64,000 nt of DNA from Methyloversatilis sp. RAC08. GTDB taxonomy: Bacteria > Pseudomonadota > Gammaproteobacteria > Burkholderiales > Rhodocyclaceae. The position numbers were made by a program, and so were the translations under genes. The notes beneath the pieces were generated by a model that did not search any database, was not told where the DNA came from, and was given only the letters and a program-made list of their open reading frames with translations. How positions within the stretch are numbered: the first letter of the stretch is position 1; each line of letters begins with the position of its first letter. Shown one piece after another: positions 36,777-44,769 of the stretch. The stretch covers positions 3,596,001 through 3,660,000 of the forward strand of contig NZ_CP016448.1 in assembly GCF_001713355.1 (NCBI RefSeq), in the 5' to 3' direction.

Positions 36777-36980
36777 TCAGCCGGCGGCGAAATCGATCAC
36801 GTAGCGGTACTGCTTGCCGCAGTCGATGATCACTTCCTTCTGCCCTCGCTTGAGCAGACGCACTTCCACGCTGAGCGACCCGAAGCCGTCATGCCGTATC
36901 AGCTCGTCGAGCAGGCCGGCAAGGCGGGATTTCAGGGCGTCCGACGACGAAGCGTTCAGACCTGAAGTGGCGTCGTGCAT
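36777..36980 (-). CDS. small conserved protein at the head of the heme operon
   Basis: 67 residues: a helical front (DALKSRLAGLLDELIRHDGF) and a beta back (LSVEVRLLKRGQKEVIIDCG, then KQYRYVIDF). It is soluble, with no signal peptide and a single Cys. It is not the HemP type, which ends in RLTxNGKLILTK and is encoded at 45560. ATG at 36980 follows the Fur box by about 50 bases. It may be a heme-uptake regulator or chaperone like HmuP, but I do not recognise it securely. Confidence 0.68.
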   Translation of the reverse strand: MHDATSGLNASSSDALKSRLAGLLDELIRHDGFGSLSVEVRLLKRGQKEVIIDCGKQYRYVIDFAAG

Positions 36981-37030
36981 GGTGACCGGAGTGTCCGGCG
37001 CGGCAGGGCCGCGCTGTGTTGAACCGGTTC

Positions 37031-37050
37031 AAATAATAATGATTCTCAGT
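37031..37050 (-). promoter_or_regulatory. Fur-box-like site of the heme operon
   Basis: AATAATAATGATTCTCAGT at 37032-37050 (leftward strand: ACTGAGAATCATTATTATT) resembles consecutive Fur hexamers. It lies 51 bases upstream of the small leader gene and would serve the hmu operon down to hmuV. Confidence 0.65.
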
Positions 37051-37116
37051 TCGGTGTCAAGCAAAAACAGCTGGAGGAAGGCGGGCCCTCATTCCGCTGG
37101 GGCGCCGTGCTCAGGC

Positions 37117-37488
37117 TCAGCCTGCCTGCGGTCGCAACACGAAGCGGTCGGTCAGGGCGGGCGTGCCGTGCGGCGTGACGGAGGGGTTGAGCACATCGAG
37201 CAGATATGCGCCTTCGCCCAGCTGCGCGAAAGTGGATGCGTCGAGCCAGTATTCGCAGCCAGCGATCTCGCCCAGCTTGACGTCGGACTCGCCGAGCGCA
37301 ATCGAGCCGATGGGCCGGCACAGCGGCTGCACGCTTTCGGCCATTGCACCGTGGCGGAACATCAGCGGGCCATAGCGCGCGGACAGCCGGATGATGAGCA
37401 TGACGGCATCAACGCTGGCGGTCAGCGAGACAGCCGGACGGTGGCCGGTACGATGGAGCGAGCATTCGGGATCGGATGAATGTGGCAT
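37117..37488 (-). CDS. DUF779-like protein lacking the double cysteine
   Basis: 123 residues. The core, RLSARYGPLMFRHG, GESDVKLGEIAGCEYWLDAS and LDVLNPS, follows the DUF779 family, whose members often sit beside aldehyde dehydrogenases. In the family the segment after LMF reads FHQSGGCCDGS; here it is FRHGAMAES, so the hallmark CC is missing. One downstream Cys (PLCRP) remains. The start is uncertain: ATG at 37488 includes the conserved TASVDAVML region, ATG at 37401 would cut it. No aldehyde dehydrogenase is nearby. It could be divergent or decaying. Confidence 0.6.
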   Translation of the reverse strand: MPHSSDPECSLHRTGHRPAVSLTASVDAVMLIIRLSARYGPLMFRHGAMAESVQPLCRPIGSIALGESDVKLGEIAGCEYWLDASTFAQLGEGAYLLDVLNPSVTPHGTPALTDRFVLRPQAG

Positions 37489-37811
37489 GTGCGGATGTCG
37501 GGGCGCGACGTGTAGGTCTGTGCAATGGTTCGTGTGCGTCGCATCGGCAGGCCGGCGCACACCCCGGTTGAATCAGCAAATCCCGCGCCATATCAGGCGA
37601 TGCGCTGCAGGGTACGGGCGGCAAAGGAAAAGTACGCATTCCTCAGCGCGGTCATTGGCGTCCGGTGTCCAGTAACGGTGCACCGGACTGTCCATGGCTG
37701 GAACGGCGTCTTGCTGCGTGGCCATGCTGCGGCCGGAATCTGTCAGGCCGGTAACATGACCGGAATATGAAGAAAGCTTCCGGTTTGCGCCTCGGAACGA
37801 CATCGGCACTT
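37489..37811. other. intergenic region, nothing recognised
   Basis: 323 bases between the DUF779-like gene and the stop of the TonB receptor. The open frames crossing it are short and show no recognisable family. I see no repeat, hairpin or operator of note. Confidence 0.4.
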
Positions 37812-40256
37812 TCAGAAGCGCAGCGTCAGCGACAGCTTCGCGCTGCGGCCCGGCGCCTGTACGCCGACCGCGCCGGCAAAGCCGTCCTGCAGGCAGTACA
37901 CCTCGTCGGTCAGGTTGTCGATGTTCAGGCGCAGCAGGGCGTCCGGTGTCACGCGCCAGCTGGCGAACAGATCGAACACCCGCGCACCGAACTGGGTGCC
38001 GATGCGGCCGACGCCTTCGATGAACAGCGTGCCCGGGCGCGAGCACACCGTGGGTTCGGTGCCTGCGCTGGCGCGCCGTTCGCCGATGTCGCGCATGCGC
38101 ACACCGGCTTCGATGCGCCCGTCGAAGCCGCGCACGCCGGCACTGGCGCTCAGCGTGTCACCCGGTACGCCGTAGATCGCGTAATCGGTACCGGCGACCG
38201 GGTTCGTGATGCGGCCGTCGATCTGCGACCACGCCAGTGTGGCGAAACTGCGCAGCCCGTCATACGACAGCTCCAGTTCGGTGCCCTTGCGCCGTTCCCG
38301 ACCCGGCTGGGCGATGCTGCCGCCGACGTTGGAGATCGACTGCAGCAGGTGGCGGGTGTGGATGTCGTACCAGGTCGCGCGCGCCTGCCAGCGCCCGTCG
38401 GCGGCGCTCGCCGGCTGCGGCGACCAGGCGATGGTCAGTTCGTGGTTGGATGATTCCTGCGGCCGATACAGCCCGCCGCAGATTTCGTTGTCCGGTGCCA
38501 GATCGAGTGCCGGGTCATACGGCAGGCCGATGCCTGACGGGTCGTACAGCGGATTGGCGTCGCTGACCAGATTGCCCGGAGCAAGCGGATTGCCGGTGGT
38601 TTTCGCGCAGCGACTGGCGAAGCCGCCGCGTGCGAAATACTCGTCGACCAGCGGCGGCCGGAACGCTTCGTTGTAGCGCGCAGTGAGCGATACATCGCTG
38701 GCCGGAACGCGCCAGGTCAGCGCCAGCGCCGGCGACACCTTGACGAAGCGCAGGTCGGGCGACTGGCCGGCTGCAATCATGTTGCTGCGTGTCTGGCCTT
38801 CGGCGCTCACGTGGTAGCGGTCGATGCGCGCGCCCGGCGTCAATGTGAAAGCGCCGTAGGTCATTGCGTTTTCGACAATCAGCGCGTCGGACACCTTGTC
38901 GCCCGGAGGCTGCGCTTCGTTGAATCCGCCGGGATAGGTGCTCGCATTGGTACTGGCGTTCGACGTCACGCGCACGATGTCGCGGCTGTTGCGGATGCCC
39001 TGATAGCCCACCGTGAGCACACCGCGCAATTCGCCGAAGGTGTAGCGCAGGTCGTTGAACAGTTCGCCGGTCCAGATGGCATAGCGCCAGTCATCATTGC
39101 AGCGGTCGACCCGGAAGGCGGCCGGCAGCAGCGGTGACGGTGACACGCATATGCGGCTCTGGCCAATGCGGTGCAGATCGGCCAGTTCGGTCGTTTCGTA
39201 GGCCAGCGTGCCGCGCAGCGCGAGCCACGAATCCGGCGGCAGATAGCGCAGCGACAGATTGGTCGTGGTGTCATCGATGCTGCGCTGGACGATGCCGAAG
39301 CCGCCAGCACCGCTCGCCGTCGCGTCATACGGTGCGCGTTCGGGCCCGCCGGTGTAGCGCGTCTGACTCAGTTCGATCACCAGGTCGTCGGTGGCGTAGA
39401 AGCTTGCCTTGACGAAGCGGCTTTCCGACGCGGTGGCGGTCAGGTCGAGGCGATCGCCATCGGGCAGGCGGAAGTCATCGGAATCGCGCCGGGCGACCGA
39501 CACGATGAGGTCGAGGTGGGCATTCGGCCGGCCGTACAGGGTGACCATGCGCAGCCGCTCGCGGCTGTTCCAGTTGTAGCCGTATTTCACCTCGCTGCCG
39601 AAGGTCTGGCCCGGCTTCAGGAAGTCGGCCGCCGACTTGGTTGTGGCCGATACGGTGCCGCCGAGCGCACCGGACCCGGCGGTGACCGACGGCCCGCGCT
39701 CGACCTGCAGCGCCTTCAGCAGTTCCGGCTCGATGAACACACCGCTGCCGAAGCGGTACTTCTCGAAGCCCTTGACCGCGCCGTCGACCTTGAACAGCAC
39801 GTCCTCGTTGTCGGAGAAACCGCGCAGATTGAATTTCATGCCGCTGGCGCGCGGTCCGCCATCGACCGCCACGCCGGGGATGTCCTTCAGGATGTCGAAA
39901 ATGGTGCTGGCCTGGCGCCGCGCGATGGCAGCGGCATTGATGACGGTGACCGGGCGGTCCGGCGGCAATTCGATCTCGACCGGGCGCTGCAGATCGCGTT
40001 CGTCGGTGACCTCGACTTCGGGCAGAACGGTGGTGTCATCACCGATTGTTTCGTCGGCATTCATTGCATCGAGTCGCGCACCCGATGGCGAACTCGATGC
40101 TGCGTTCTGCGCCTGCGTGCCGCGCTCAGGCGTGTTCGTGCCTTGCGCACCGGCTGCCGATGCGATGAAACAGGCGAACGCACAAAGTCCGGCGGCAGGC
40201 CAGCAGGCGGAACGGCGGACAGGACGCCTTGCGACGGTGGAGGGCTGGGGTGTCAC
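37812..40256 (-). CDS. TonB-dependent heme/hemoglobin-type receptor
   Basis: 814 residues from a GTG start at 40256, the only start that keeps the signal peptide (CWPAAGLCAFACFIASAAGA). TonB-box-like PEVEVTDER near 79-87; plug domain (IFDILKDIPGVAVDGGPRAS, RGPSVTAGSGALGGTVS); barrel ending SAKLSLTLRF. The segment TARYNEAFRPPLVDEYF resembles the FRAP region of heme receptors, and the overall form fits the hemoglobin/transferrin/lactoferrin receptor class. Several cysteines (RICVSP, DRCNDD, SRCAKT, EICGG, TVCSRP, EVYCLQ) may form loop disulfides. It follows a PEP-CTERM gene by 81 bases. Heme as ligand is inferred. Confidence 0.82.
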   Translation of the reverse strand: MTPQPSTVARRPVRRSACWPAAGLCAFACFIASAAGAQGTNTPERGTQAQNAASSSPSGARLDAMNADETIGDDTTVLPEVEVTDERDLQRPVEIELPPDRPVTVINAAAIARRQASTIFDILKDIPGVAVDGGPRASGMKFNLRGFSDNEDVLFKVDGAVKGFEKYRFGSGVFIEPELLKALQVERGPSVTAGSGALGGTVSATTKSAADFLKPGQTFGSEVKYGYNWNSRERLRMVTLYGRPNAHLDLIVSVARRDSDDFRLPDGDRLDLTATASESRFVKASFYATDDLVIELSQTRYTGGPERAPYDATASGAGGFGIVQRSIDDTTTNLSLRYLPPDSWLALRGTLAYETTELADLHRIGQSRICVSPSPLLPAAFRVDRCNDDWRYAIWTGELFNDLRYTFGELRGVLTVGYQGIRNSRDIVRVTSNASTNASTYPGGFNEAQPPGDKVSDALIVENAMTYGAFTLTPGARIDRYHVSAEGQTRSNMIAAGQSPDLRFVKVSPALALTWRVPASDVSLTARYNEAFRPPLVDEYFARGGFASRCAKTTGNPLAPGNLVSDANPLYDPSGIGLPYDPALDLAPDNEICGGLYRPQESSNHELTIAWSPQPASAADGRWQARATWYDIHTRHLLQSISNVGGSIAQPGRERRKGTELELSYDGLRSFATLAWSQIDGRITNPVAGTDYAIYGVPGDTLSASAGVRGFDGRIEAGVRMRDIGERRASAGTEPTVCSRPGTLFIEGVGRIGTQFGARVFDLFASWRVTPDALLRLNIDNLTDEVYCLQDGFAGAVGVQAPGRSAKLSLTLRF

Positions 40257-40337
40257 GGGAAGTCTGCAACGGATGCAGCGCGCCGCGCGCGCTGCAGGGT
40301 GGACCGCCGGACCTTGTCGTCCGGCGGCGGGCGTTGA

Positions 40338-41093
40338 TCAGCCCTTGGTGATGCGACGACGCGCGCTCATCGTGATCAGACCCAGACCGCCCAGCATCAG
40401 GGCCCAGGTTTCCGGTTCCGGTACCGGCGCCGCGACCAGCTGGTCCAGCTGGAAGGCCTCGGTCTGCGAGTGGGTGTCGGTGCCGAAGGTGATGCGGAAA
40501 CTGTCGACCGGCACCGTGATGGCGAGCGCCGCGAGATTCCACGTGAAGGTGGCGTGGTTCGGGTTGTTCGGGTCCGACGCCACGACCTGACCGGTGAAGA
40601 AGTCGGTGTAGCTTAGGTTTTCGGTCTCGACCAGCGACGCGGTCAGGAACTGCGTGCCGTTGTTGTAGCTCAGGCGGGGCTCGTAACCGGTTTCGAACAG
40701 CCCGTCGACGCCATTGGCACCGCGGCTGATGTTGATGTAGCTCTGGAACACGATGCTGGTCAGGCCGTCGGCAGCGTCGGCAACCGCCATTTCGAAAGTC
40801 GAGCCGGCACCGCTGAACTGATACAGGCCGGCCGATGCCGGGTAGGCGCCGCCCGACATCTTGCGGAAGATCGTGTCGCCGGCGCTGCCGTCGACATTGG
40901 CAACTAGGCCCGCGGTCAGTTGTGCCGCCGTGATGCGGCCCGCCGTCAGGTTGTTGAAACCGTCGCTGGCGACCGAATCTGCCGGTGAGGTGAAGGATTC
41001 ATGCGCGGTGGCGGCGATTGCCTGACCGGCGAAGGCAAAGGACAGCAAGGCGGCGGTGGTGAGGGCTGCGCTGGGCAGGCGTGACGTGATCAT
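40338..41093 (-). CDS. PEP-CTERM protein upstream of the heme-type TonB receptor
   Basis: 251 residues from the ATG at 41093 (GAGAGG about 10 bases upstream), with a signal peptide ending near AGQAIA. The mature domain is rich in T, S, G and beta-forming residues, with two or three histidines (TAHESF, NHATF, DTHSQ). C-terminal sorting signal VPEPETW, LMLGGLGLITMS minus the first residue, then ARRRITKG. The pre-signal stretch FQLDQLVAAP matches SLDQLAVLAAP in the PEP-CTERM protein of the heme operon. Same strand as the receptor and 81 bases before it, so co-transcribed. Function unknown; a surface heme-protein capture role is inferred from context. Confidence 0.83.
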   Translation of the reverse strand: MITSRLPSAALTTAALLSFAFAGQAIAATAHESFTSPADSVASDGFNNLTAGRITAAQLTAGLVANVDGSAGDTIFRKMSGGAYPASAGLYQFSGAGSTFEMAVADAADGLTSIVFQSYINISRGANGVDGLFETGYEPRLSYNNGTQFLTASLVETENLSYTDFFTGQVVASDPNNPNHATFTWNLAALAITVPVDSFRITFGTDTHSQTEAFQLDQLVAAPVPEPETWALMLGGLGLITMSARRRITKG

Positions 41094-41375
41094 GATTGAC
41101 CTCTCGAAGCGGGTTGAAGGCGTGGAGCCGGCGCGGTTGCGCGGCCGTGGACAGGAGACACGCCCGGGGGAGGCAGGGCAGTGAAGCGAACCGGTGATGC
41201 AGATAGATGAAGCGAACAGCGACATGTCAGCGTCTCCTGAGGATGCTTGACTGGCTGGATCGCGTGAGCGGATCTGGCTGGCAGCCCCGGCCGCAGCGCG
41301 GGCGGGGGAAAAGTGAAAAAGCAACAGCAGGCAGATCGGGGCAGGGCGCCCTATCGACCTTGTACCGGCAGGTGA
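41094..41375. other. intergenic region before the PEP-CTERM/receptor genes
   Basis: 282 bases between the S4 paralogue and the PEP-CTERM gene. Contains an AGTGAAAAAGCAAC tract (41311-41324). I see no Fur-like palindrome or clear promoter here, so read-through from the S4 operon is possible. Confidence 0.35.
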
Positions 41376-41990
41376 TCAGACGCGCAGGGCGTAGAACTCG
41401 ACCACTTTCTGTGCTTCGAACGCGAAAGGGGTCGCGTCACCCGGCGGCAGGTGGGCGAGGCGCAGGCTCAGCGTCGCGGCGTCGAAGGCCAGCCATTCAA
41501 CCCGTTCGAGTGGCGGTGTCTGCAGTGCGTCGACCACGCTCTGGACCTTGCGACCCTTGTCGGTCAGGGTGATGGTGTCGCCGACGCGCAGCCGGATCGA
41601 CGGAATGTTCACGCGCCGTCCGTTGAGCAGCACGTGCTTGTGGCGCACCAGCTGGCGTGCCGCCGGAATCGTCGGCGCCAGGCCGCCGCGGAACACGATG
41701 TTGTCGATCCGACGCTCCAGCAGTTCGACCAGTTTTTCGCCGGTCGGCAGTTTCGAGCGTTCGGCTTCGCGGAACACGCCGCGCAGCTGGGTTTCGTTGA
41801 GGCCGTAGTTGTAGCGCAGCTTCTGCTTCTCCATCAGCTGAGCGCCGAATTCGGACTTGCGGCGGTTCGGACGTGCGCCATGCTGACCGGGTGGCGAGGT
41901 CCGGTTTTCGACGTTCTTGCGGGTCAGGCCGGGCAGGTCGGTGCCCAGTGCGCGCAGCACGCGCAGGCGGGGGCCGGTGTAGCGGGACAT
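41376..41990 (-). CDS. cysteine-free ribosomal protein S4 paralogue
   Basis: 204 residues with the full S4 fold: MSRYTGPRLRVLRALGTDL, SPPGQHGARPNRRKSEFGAQ, EKQKLRYNYGL, RIDNIVFRGGLAPTIPAARQ, then the S4 RNA-binding domain (VRHKHVLLNGRRVNIPS). The metal-binding cysteines near the N-terminus of many S4 proteins (C-x2-C and others) are all absent; the protein has no cysteine. Such C-minus forms usually replace the main S4 when a metal is short. The gene is not in a ribosomal operon but in an iron island, downstream of an 81-residue protein with a Fur-like box. ATG at 41990 chosen over an upstream start inside the neighbour. Confidence 0.9.
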   Translation of the reverse strand: MSRYTGPRLRVLRALGTDLPGLTRKNVENRTSPPGQHGARPNRRKSEFGAQLMEKQKLRYNYGLNETQLRGVFREAERSKLPTGEKLVELLERRIDNIVFRGGLAPTIPAARQLVRHKHVLLNGRRVNIPSIRLRVGDTITLTDKGRKVQSVVDALQTPPLERVEWLAFDAATLSLRLAHLPPGDATPFAFEAQKVVEFYALRV

Positions 41991-42006
41991 CTTCGGGGTC
42001 TCCGGA

Positions 42007-42252
42007 TCAGTGGGCGGCGCGCAGGCCCGCATTGCCGACGGCATGCAGGCTCCAGCGGCCAATCAGTGCGTCGCACACCTCACGCATCAGCGGATCGGCG
42101 CGTTCGTCCTCGGCGACCACTTCGAGATGGCGGATCACCATCTGCGCGACTTCCGGGCACGGGCGTTCCGCAAACCGGGTCATGACGAACAGCGTGGCCG
42201 CGGCCAGCATGTTCGGACTGGCGTCGCCAGTGGCACTGTGTTCGGTCGTCAT
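42007..42252 (-). CDS. small protein encoded before the S4 paralogue
   Basis: 81 residues, mostly helical: MLAAATLFVMTRFAERPCPE, then VAQMVIRHLEVVAEDERADP, then LMREVCDALIGRW. No signal or membrane segment. Two cysteines. It ends 16 bases before S4 and starts about 90 bases after the Fur-like palindrome, so it is probably the first gene of a metal-responsive pair. I do not recognise its family. Confidence 0.6.
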   Translation of the reverse strand: MTTEHSATGDASPNMLAAATLFVMTRFAERPCPEVAQMVIRHLEVVAEDERADPLMREVCDALIGRWSLHAVGNAGLRAAH

Positions 42253-42344
42253 ACCTGCATCCTCCAGCGGTGGGCGTGCGGGGCACGGGATGGCTGGCGG
42301 ATGGCTGCCGGAGCAGCGGGCTGGCGCATGTCCTATTCAAAAGT

Positions 42345-42365
42345 GAATGGGAATGATTCGCATTC
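42345..42365 (-). promoter_or_regulatory. Fur/Zur-type palindrome upstream of the S4 paralogue
   Basis: GAATGGGAATGATTCGCATTC minus its last base reads as an interrupted palindrome: GAATG at 42345-42349 and CATTC at 42361-42365 around GAATGATTC. It is close to Fur sites elsewhere in the window. Fur is favoured, but Zur cannot be ruled out by eye. Confidence 0.6.
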
Positions 42366-42453
42366 AAACACGGGCGTCAATGTCTGTCAAGCATCGTCGT
42401 GTGCGCGGCAGGTGAAGCAGTGTGTCGGAGGTCGCCCGTCGACGCGAGACGAA

Positions 42454-42482
42454 AAAAAACCGCCGGTCAAGGCGGTTTTCTT
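42454..42482 (-). terminator. intrinsic terminator of the hemP-tonB-exbBD operon
   Basis: AAAACCGCC (42456-42464) and GGCGGTTTT (42471-42479) form a strong stem with a 6-base loop. The leftward strand then has a run of eight Ts. It lies 19 bases past exbD. Confidence 0.85.
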
Positions 42483-42497
42483 CAGGCTGCCGGCGAC

Positions 42498-42917
42498 TTA
42501 CTTCGCGCTGGAAGGATCAGTCACGAACCCGATGCGGGTCAGGCCAAGCCGTGCCGCTTCGCTCATGACGTGCGCCACCGAGCGGTAGGGCACGTTCTGG
42601 TCGGCCCGCAGCTGGATTTCGGCGCTCTTGTCGCGTGCGGCCGCTTCCTGCAGCTTCAGCTTCAGCGTTTCCTTGTCGATCTTCTCGCCCGACCAGAAAA
42701 GCTGCTCGTCGGCACCGATCGCGATCTGGATGTTCTCCGGGGGCAACTCGTTGGCGGAGGTCGATTCCTTCGGCAGGTCGACCTTCACCGCATGGGTCAA
42801 CAGCGGTGCGGTCACCATGAAGATGATCAGCAGCACCAGCATCACGTCGATCAGCGGAATCATGTTGATTTCCGCCATCGGTCCATCATCGTCCTGTTCG
42901 AAACTTGCGAAGGCCAT
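42498..42917 (-). CDS. exbD: TonB-system energy protein ExbD
   Basis: 139 residues: short cytoplasmic start, one membrane helix with the essential aspartate (INMIPLIDVMLVLLIIFMVT), and a periplasmic domain ending DPSSAK. With ExbB it turns the proton gradient into force on TonB. ATG at 42917, 14 bases after exbB. Confidence 0.93.
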   Translation of the reverse strand: MAFASFEQDDDGPMAEINMIPLIDVMLVLLIIFMVTAPLLTHAVKVDLPKESTSANELPPENIQIAIGADEQLFWSGEKIDKETLKLKLQEAAARDKSAEIQLRADQNVPYRSVAHVMSEAARLGLTRIGFVTDPSSAK

Positions 42918-42931
42918 TGATGTGCTCCCGC

Positions 42932-43702
42932 TCAGTGCGCCGGACGCGCGGCGTCGCGGCCGTGCTCGACCAGTGACAGTACGCGGTCGCCGGTGGCTTT
43001 CGGATCGTTCGTGCCGACGTCCTTGATGCCGGTCGACAGCATGACGAACACGTCGTGCGCGAAGCTGTTCAGTTCGGCCATGACGTTGCGCGTCGAGCGG
43101 GCGAAGAAGTTGAATGCCAGCGCTGCCGGGATGGCGGTGGCCAGGCCGATGGCGGTCATGATCAGCGCCTCGCCGACCGGGCCGGCCACCTTGTCCAGCG
43201 TGCCCTGACCGGACATGCCGATCGCCAGCAGCGCGTGGTAGATGCCCCACACGGTGCCGAGCAGGCCGATGAACGGTGCGCTGGACGCAACCGATGCGAG
43301 GAAGGTCTGGCCGTACTCCATGCGGCTGCGGTCACGTTCGATCGAACGCTTCAATGCACGGGTCAGGAATTCGTCGGCGCTGCCCGTAGCGATCAAACCA
43401 CGCGCGCCGGCCTTGCCGTTGCGCAGCGTTTCGACCGCGCTGAAGCCTTCATGCACCAGATGCGAGAACGGGTCGGTGACGCCGTTGGAGCGCATGTCGC
43501 GCGCAACGTCTTCCAGCGACGAGGCGTTCCAGAAGCGATCCATGAACTGGCTGCTGGCACTGCGCTGGCGCAGCGCAACGATGCCCTTGAGCACGATCAG
43601 GAACCAGGTGCCGATGGACGCGAGCGCCATCAGCACGACGATGGTGATTGCGACAGCATCCGCATTCGACAGGAAGTGCGCAAAACCCAGTGATTCATTC
43701 AT
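42932..43702 (-). CDS. exbB: TonB-system proton channel ExbB
   Basis: 256 residues, MotA/TolQ/ExbB family, with membrane segments near 16-40, 135-160 and 180-205. SSAPFIGLLGTVWGIYHAL and GEALIMTAIGLATAIPAALA are the conserved helices. Start ATG at 43702 (a TTG one codon earlier is not needed). Between tonB and exbD. Confidence 0.93.
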   Translation of the reverse strand: MNESLGFAHFLSNADAVAITIVVLMALASIGTWFLIVLKGIVALRQRSASSQFMDRFWNASSLEDVARDMRSNGVTDPFSHLVHEGFSAVETLRNGKAGARGLIATGSADEFLTRALKRSIERDRSRMEYGQTFLASVASSAPFIGLLGTVWGIYHALLAIGMSGQGTLDKVAGPVGEALIMTAIGLATAIPAALAFNFFARSTRNVMAELNSFAHDVFVMLSTGIKDVGTNDPKATGDRVLSLVEHGRDAARPAH

Positions 43703-43789
43703 CAAGACTCTCCATGTGAAGCCAGATCAAAGCCATAGTGCAAAAAAAGGATCGCCGCGCAGTGTACGCCAGCGGTTGCGTCGGTCAAA

Positions 43790-44602
43790 TCATCGCGGCA
43801 GGCTGAAGCTGAGCGGGACCATGACCGACTCGGCGACCGCTTCGTTACCGCGCCGCGCCGGCACGAACTTCCATTTGCGCACGGCATCCAGCGCAGCCTC
43901 GTCGAGTCGGGGGAAGCCGCTCGACTTTTCGATATCGACCTTCGACGGCATGCCGTTTGCCTCGACCATCACCCGCAGCATCACCCGGCCTTCTTCGCCG
44001 GCACGGCGCGACAGCATCGGGTAGGCCGGTTTCGGGTTCGACAGGTAGGCGGCGTCGAAGCGGGGTGGTTCCAGTGGCGGCGGGGCGGCGACCGGTGCTG
44101 CCGTTACCGCGGCAGGTGCCGGAGCGGTTGCCGGTACGACATCGATTGCAACCGGTTCCGGCGGCGCAGGCTCCTGTACCGGTGCGCTCTCCGCGCTGGG
44201 CGCATCGGCAGCCGCAGTCAGCTTCGGCAACACGACTTCCTTGCGTCGGGGCACCGGTTTGGTGACCGGCTTCGGCGGCTCGGGCTCAACCTTCGGCTGC
44301 TCGCGCACCGGTTCGATGTCAGCCATCGGCAGCGGCTCGGGCGCAATCAGCGTCGCCAGCATGACAGTGGCGGGTGCGCTCGGCAGTGGCAGTTGGGCAT
44401 GCATCAGCCAGAAAAGTGCGAGGCCATGCAGCAGCAGCACGGTGCCGAGCGAAAAGATGCGCGCCGGCGCGCCGGCATCGGGCAGGCCGGTCCATCGACC
44501 CGATGAGGTTGCCGGGGCGGCCTGAATGCGGAAGACGGGTGGCAGCTGTGGTGGCAGGGTTCCGGCGCCGCCTGCCAGCGCTGCGCTGCTCATGACGCCC
44601 AT
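43790..44602 (-). CDS. tonB: energy transducer TonB
   Basis: 270 residues. One membrane helix (about 49-68, FSLGTVLLLHGLALFWLMHA), a proline-rich periplasmic linker (EPEPPKPVTKPVPRRKE and a Pro/Ala run), and the C-terminal TonB domain: PAYPMLSRRAGEEGRVMLRV, EKSSGFPRLDEAALDAVRKW. An N-terminal cytoplasmic stretch of about 45 residues is longer than in E. coli; a start at 44593 is also possible. It couples ExbBD to the receptors at 27.4 and 37.8 kb. Confidence 0.92.
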   Translation of the reverse strand: MGVMSSAALAGGAGTLPPQLPPVFRIQAAPATSSGRWTGLPDAGAPARIFSLGTVLLLHGLALFWLMHAQLPLPSAPATVMLATLIAPEPLPMADIEPVREQPKVEPEPPKPVTKPVPRRKEVVLPKLTAAADAPSAESAPVQEPAPPEPVAIDVVPATAPAPAAVTAAPVAAPPPLEPPRFDAAYLSNPKPAYPMLSRRAGEEGRVMLRVMVEANGMPSKVDIEKSSGFPRLDEAALDAVRKWKFVPARRGNEAVAESVMVPLSFSLPR

Positions 44603-44769
44603 ACCGGTGACGGCAAGCGGACGCGGTGCATCGATGGGAAGGAGGACAACGTCACGGCAGGCAGTGTAGGGAGGAACATCCGTGCTACTTCAACTTCGGG
44701 TGAGGACCATGGTCGTGACGGTGAGGGGACGGCCGGCACCCGATTGCCGGTCCTGCCCCGACCGGCAGC

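Noticed and set aside
37767-40337. + strand open frames over the TonB receptor region (for example 39171-40337)
   Set aside because: Opposite to a well-supported receptor gene; no motifs.
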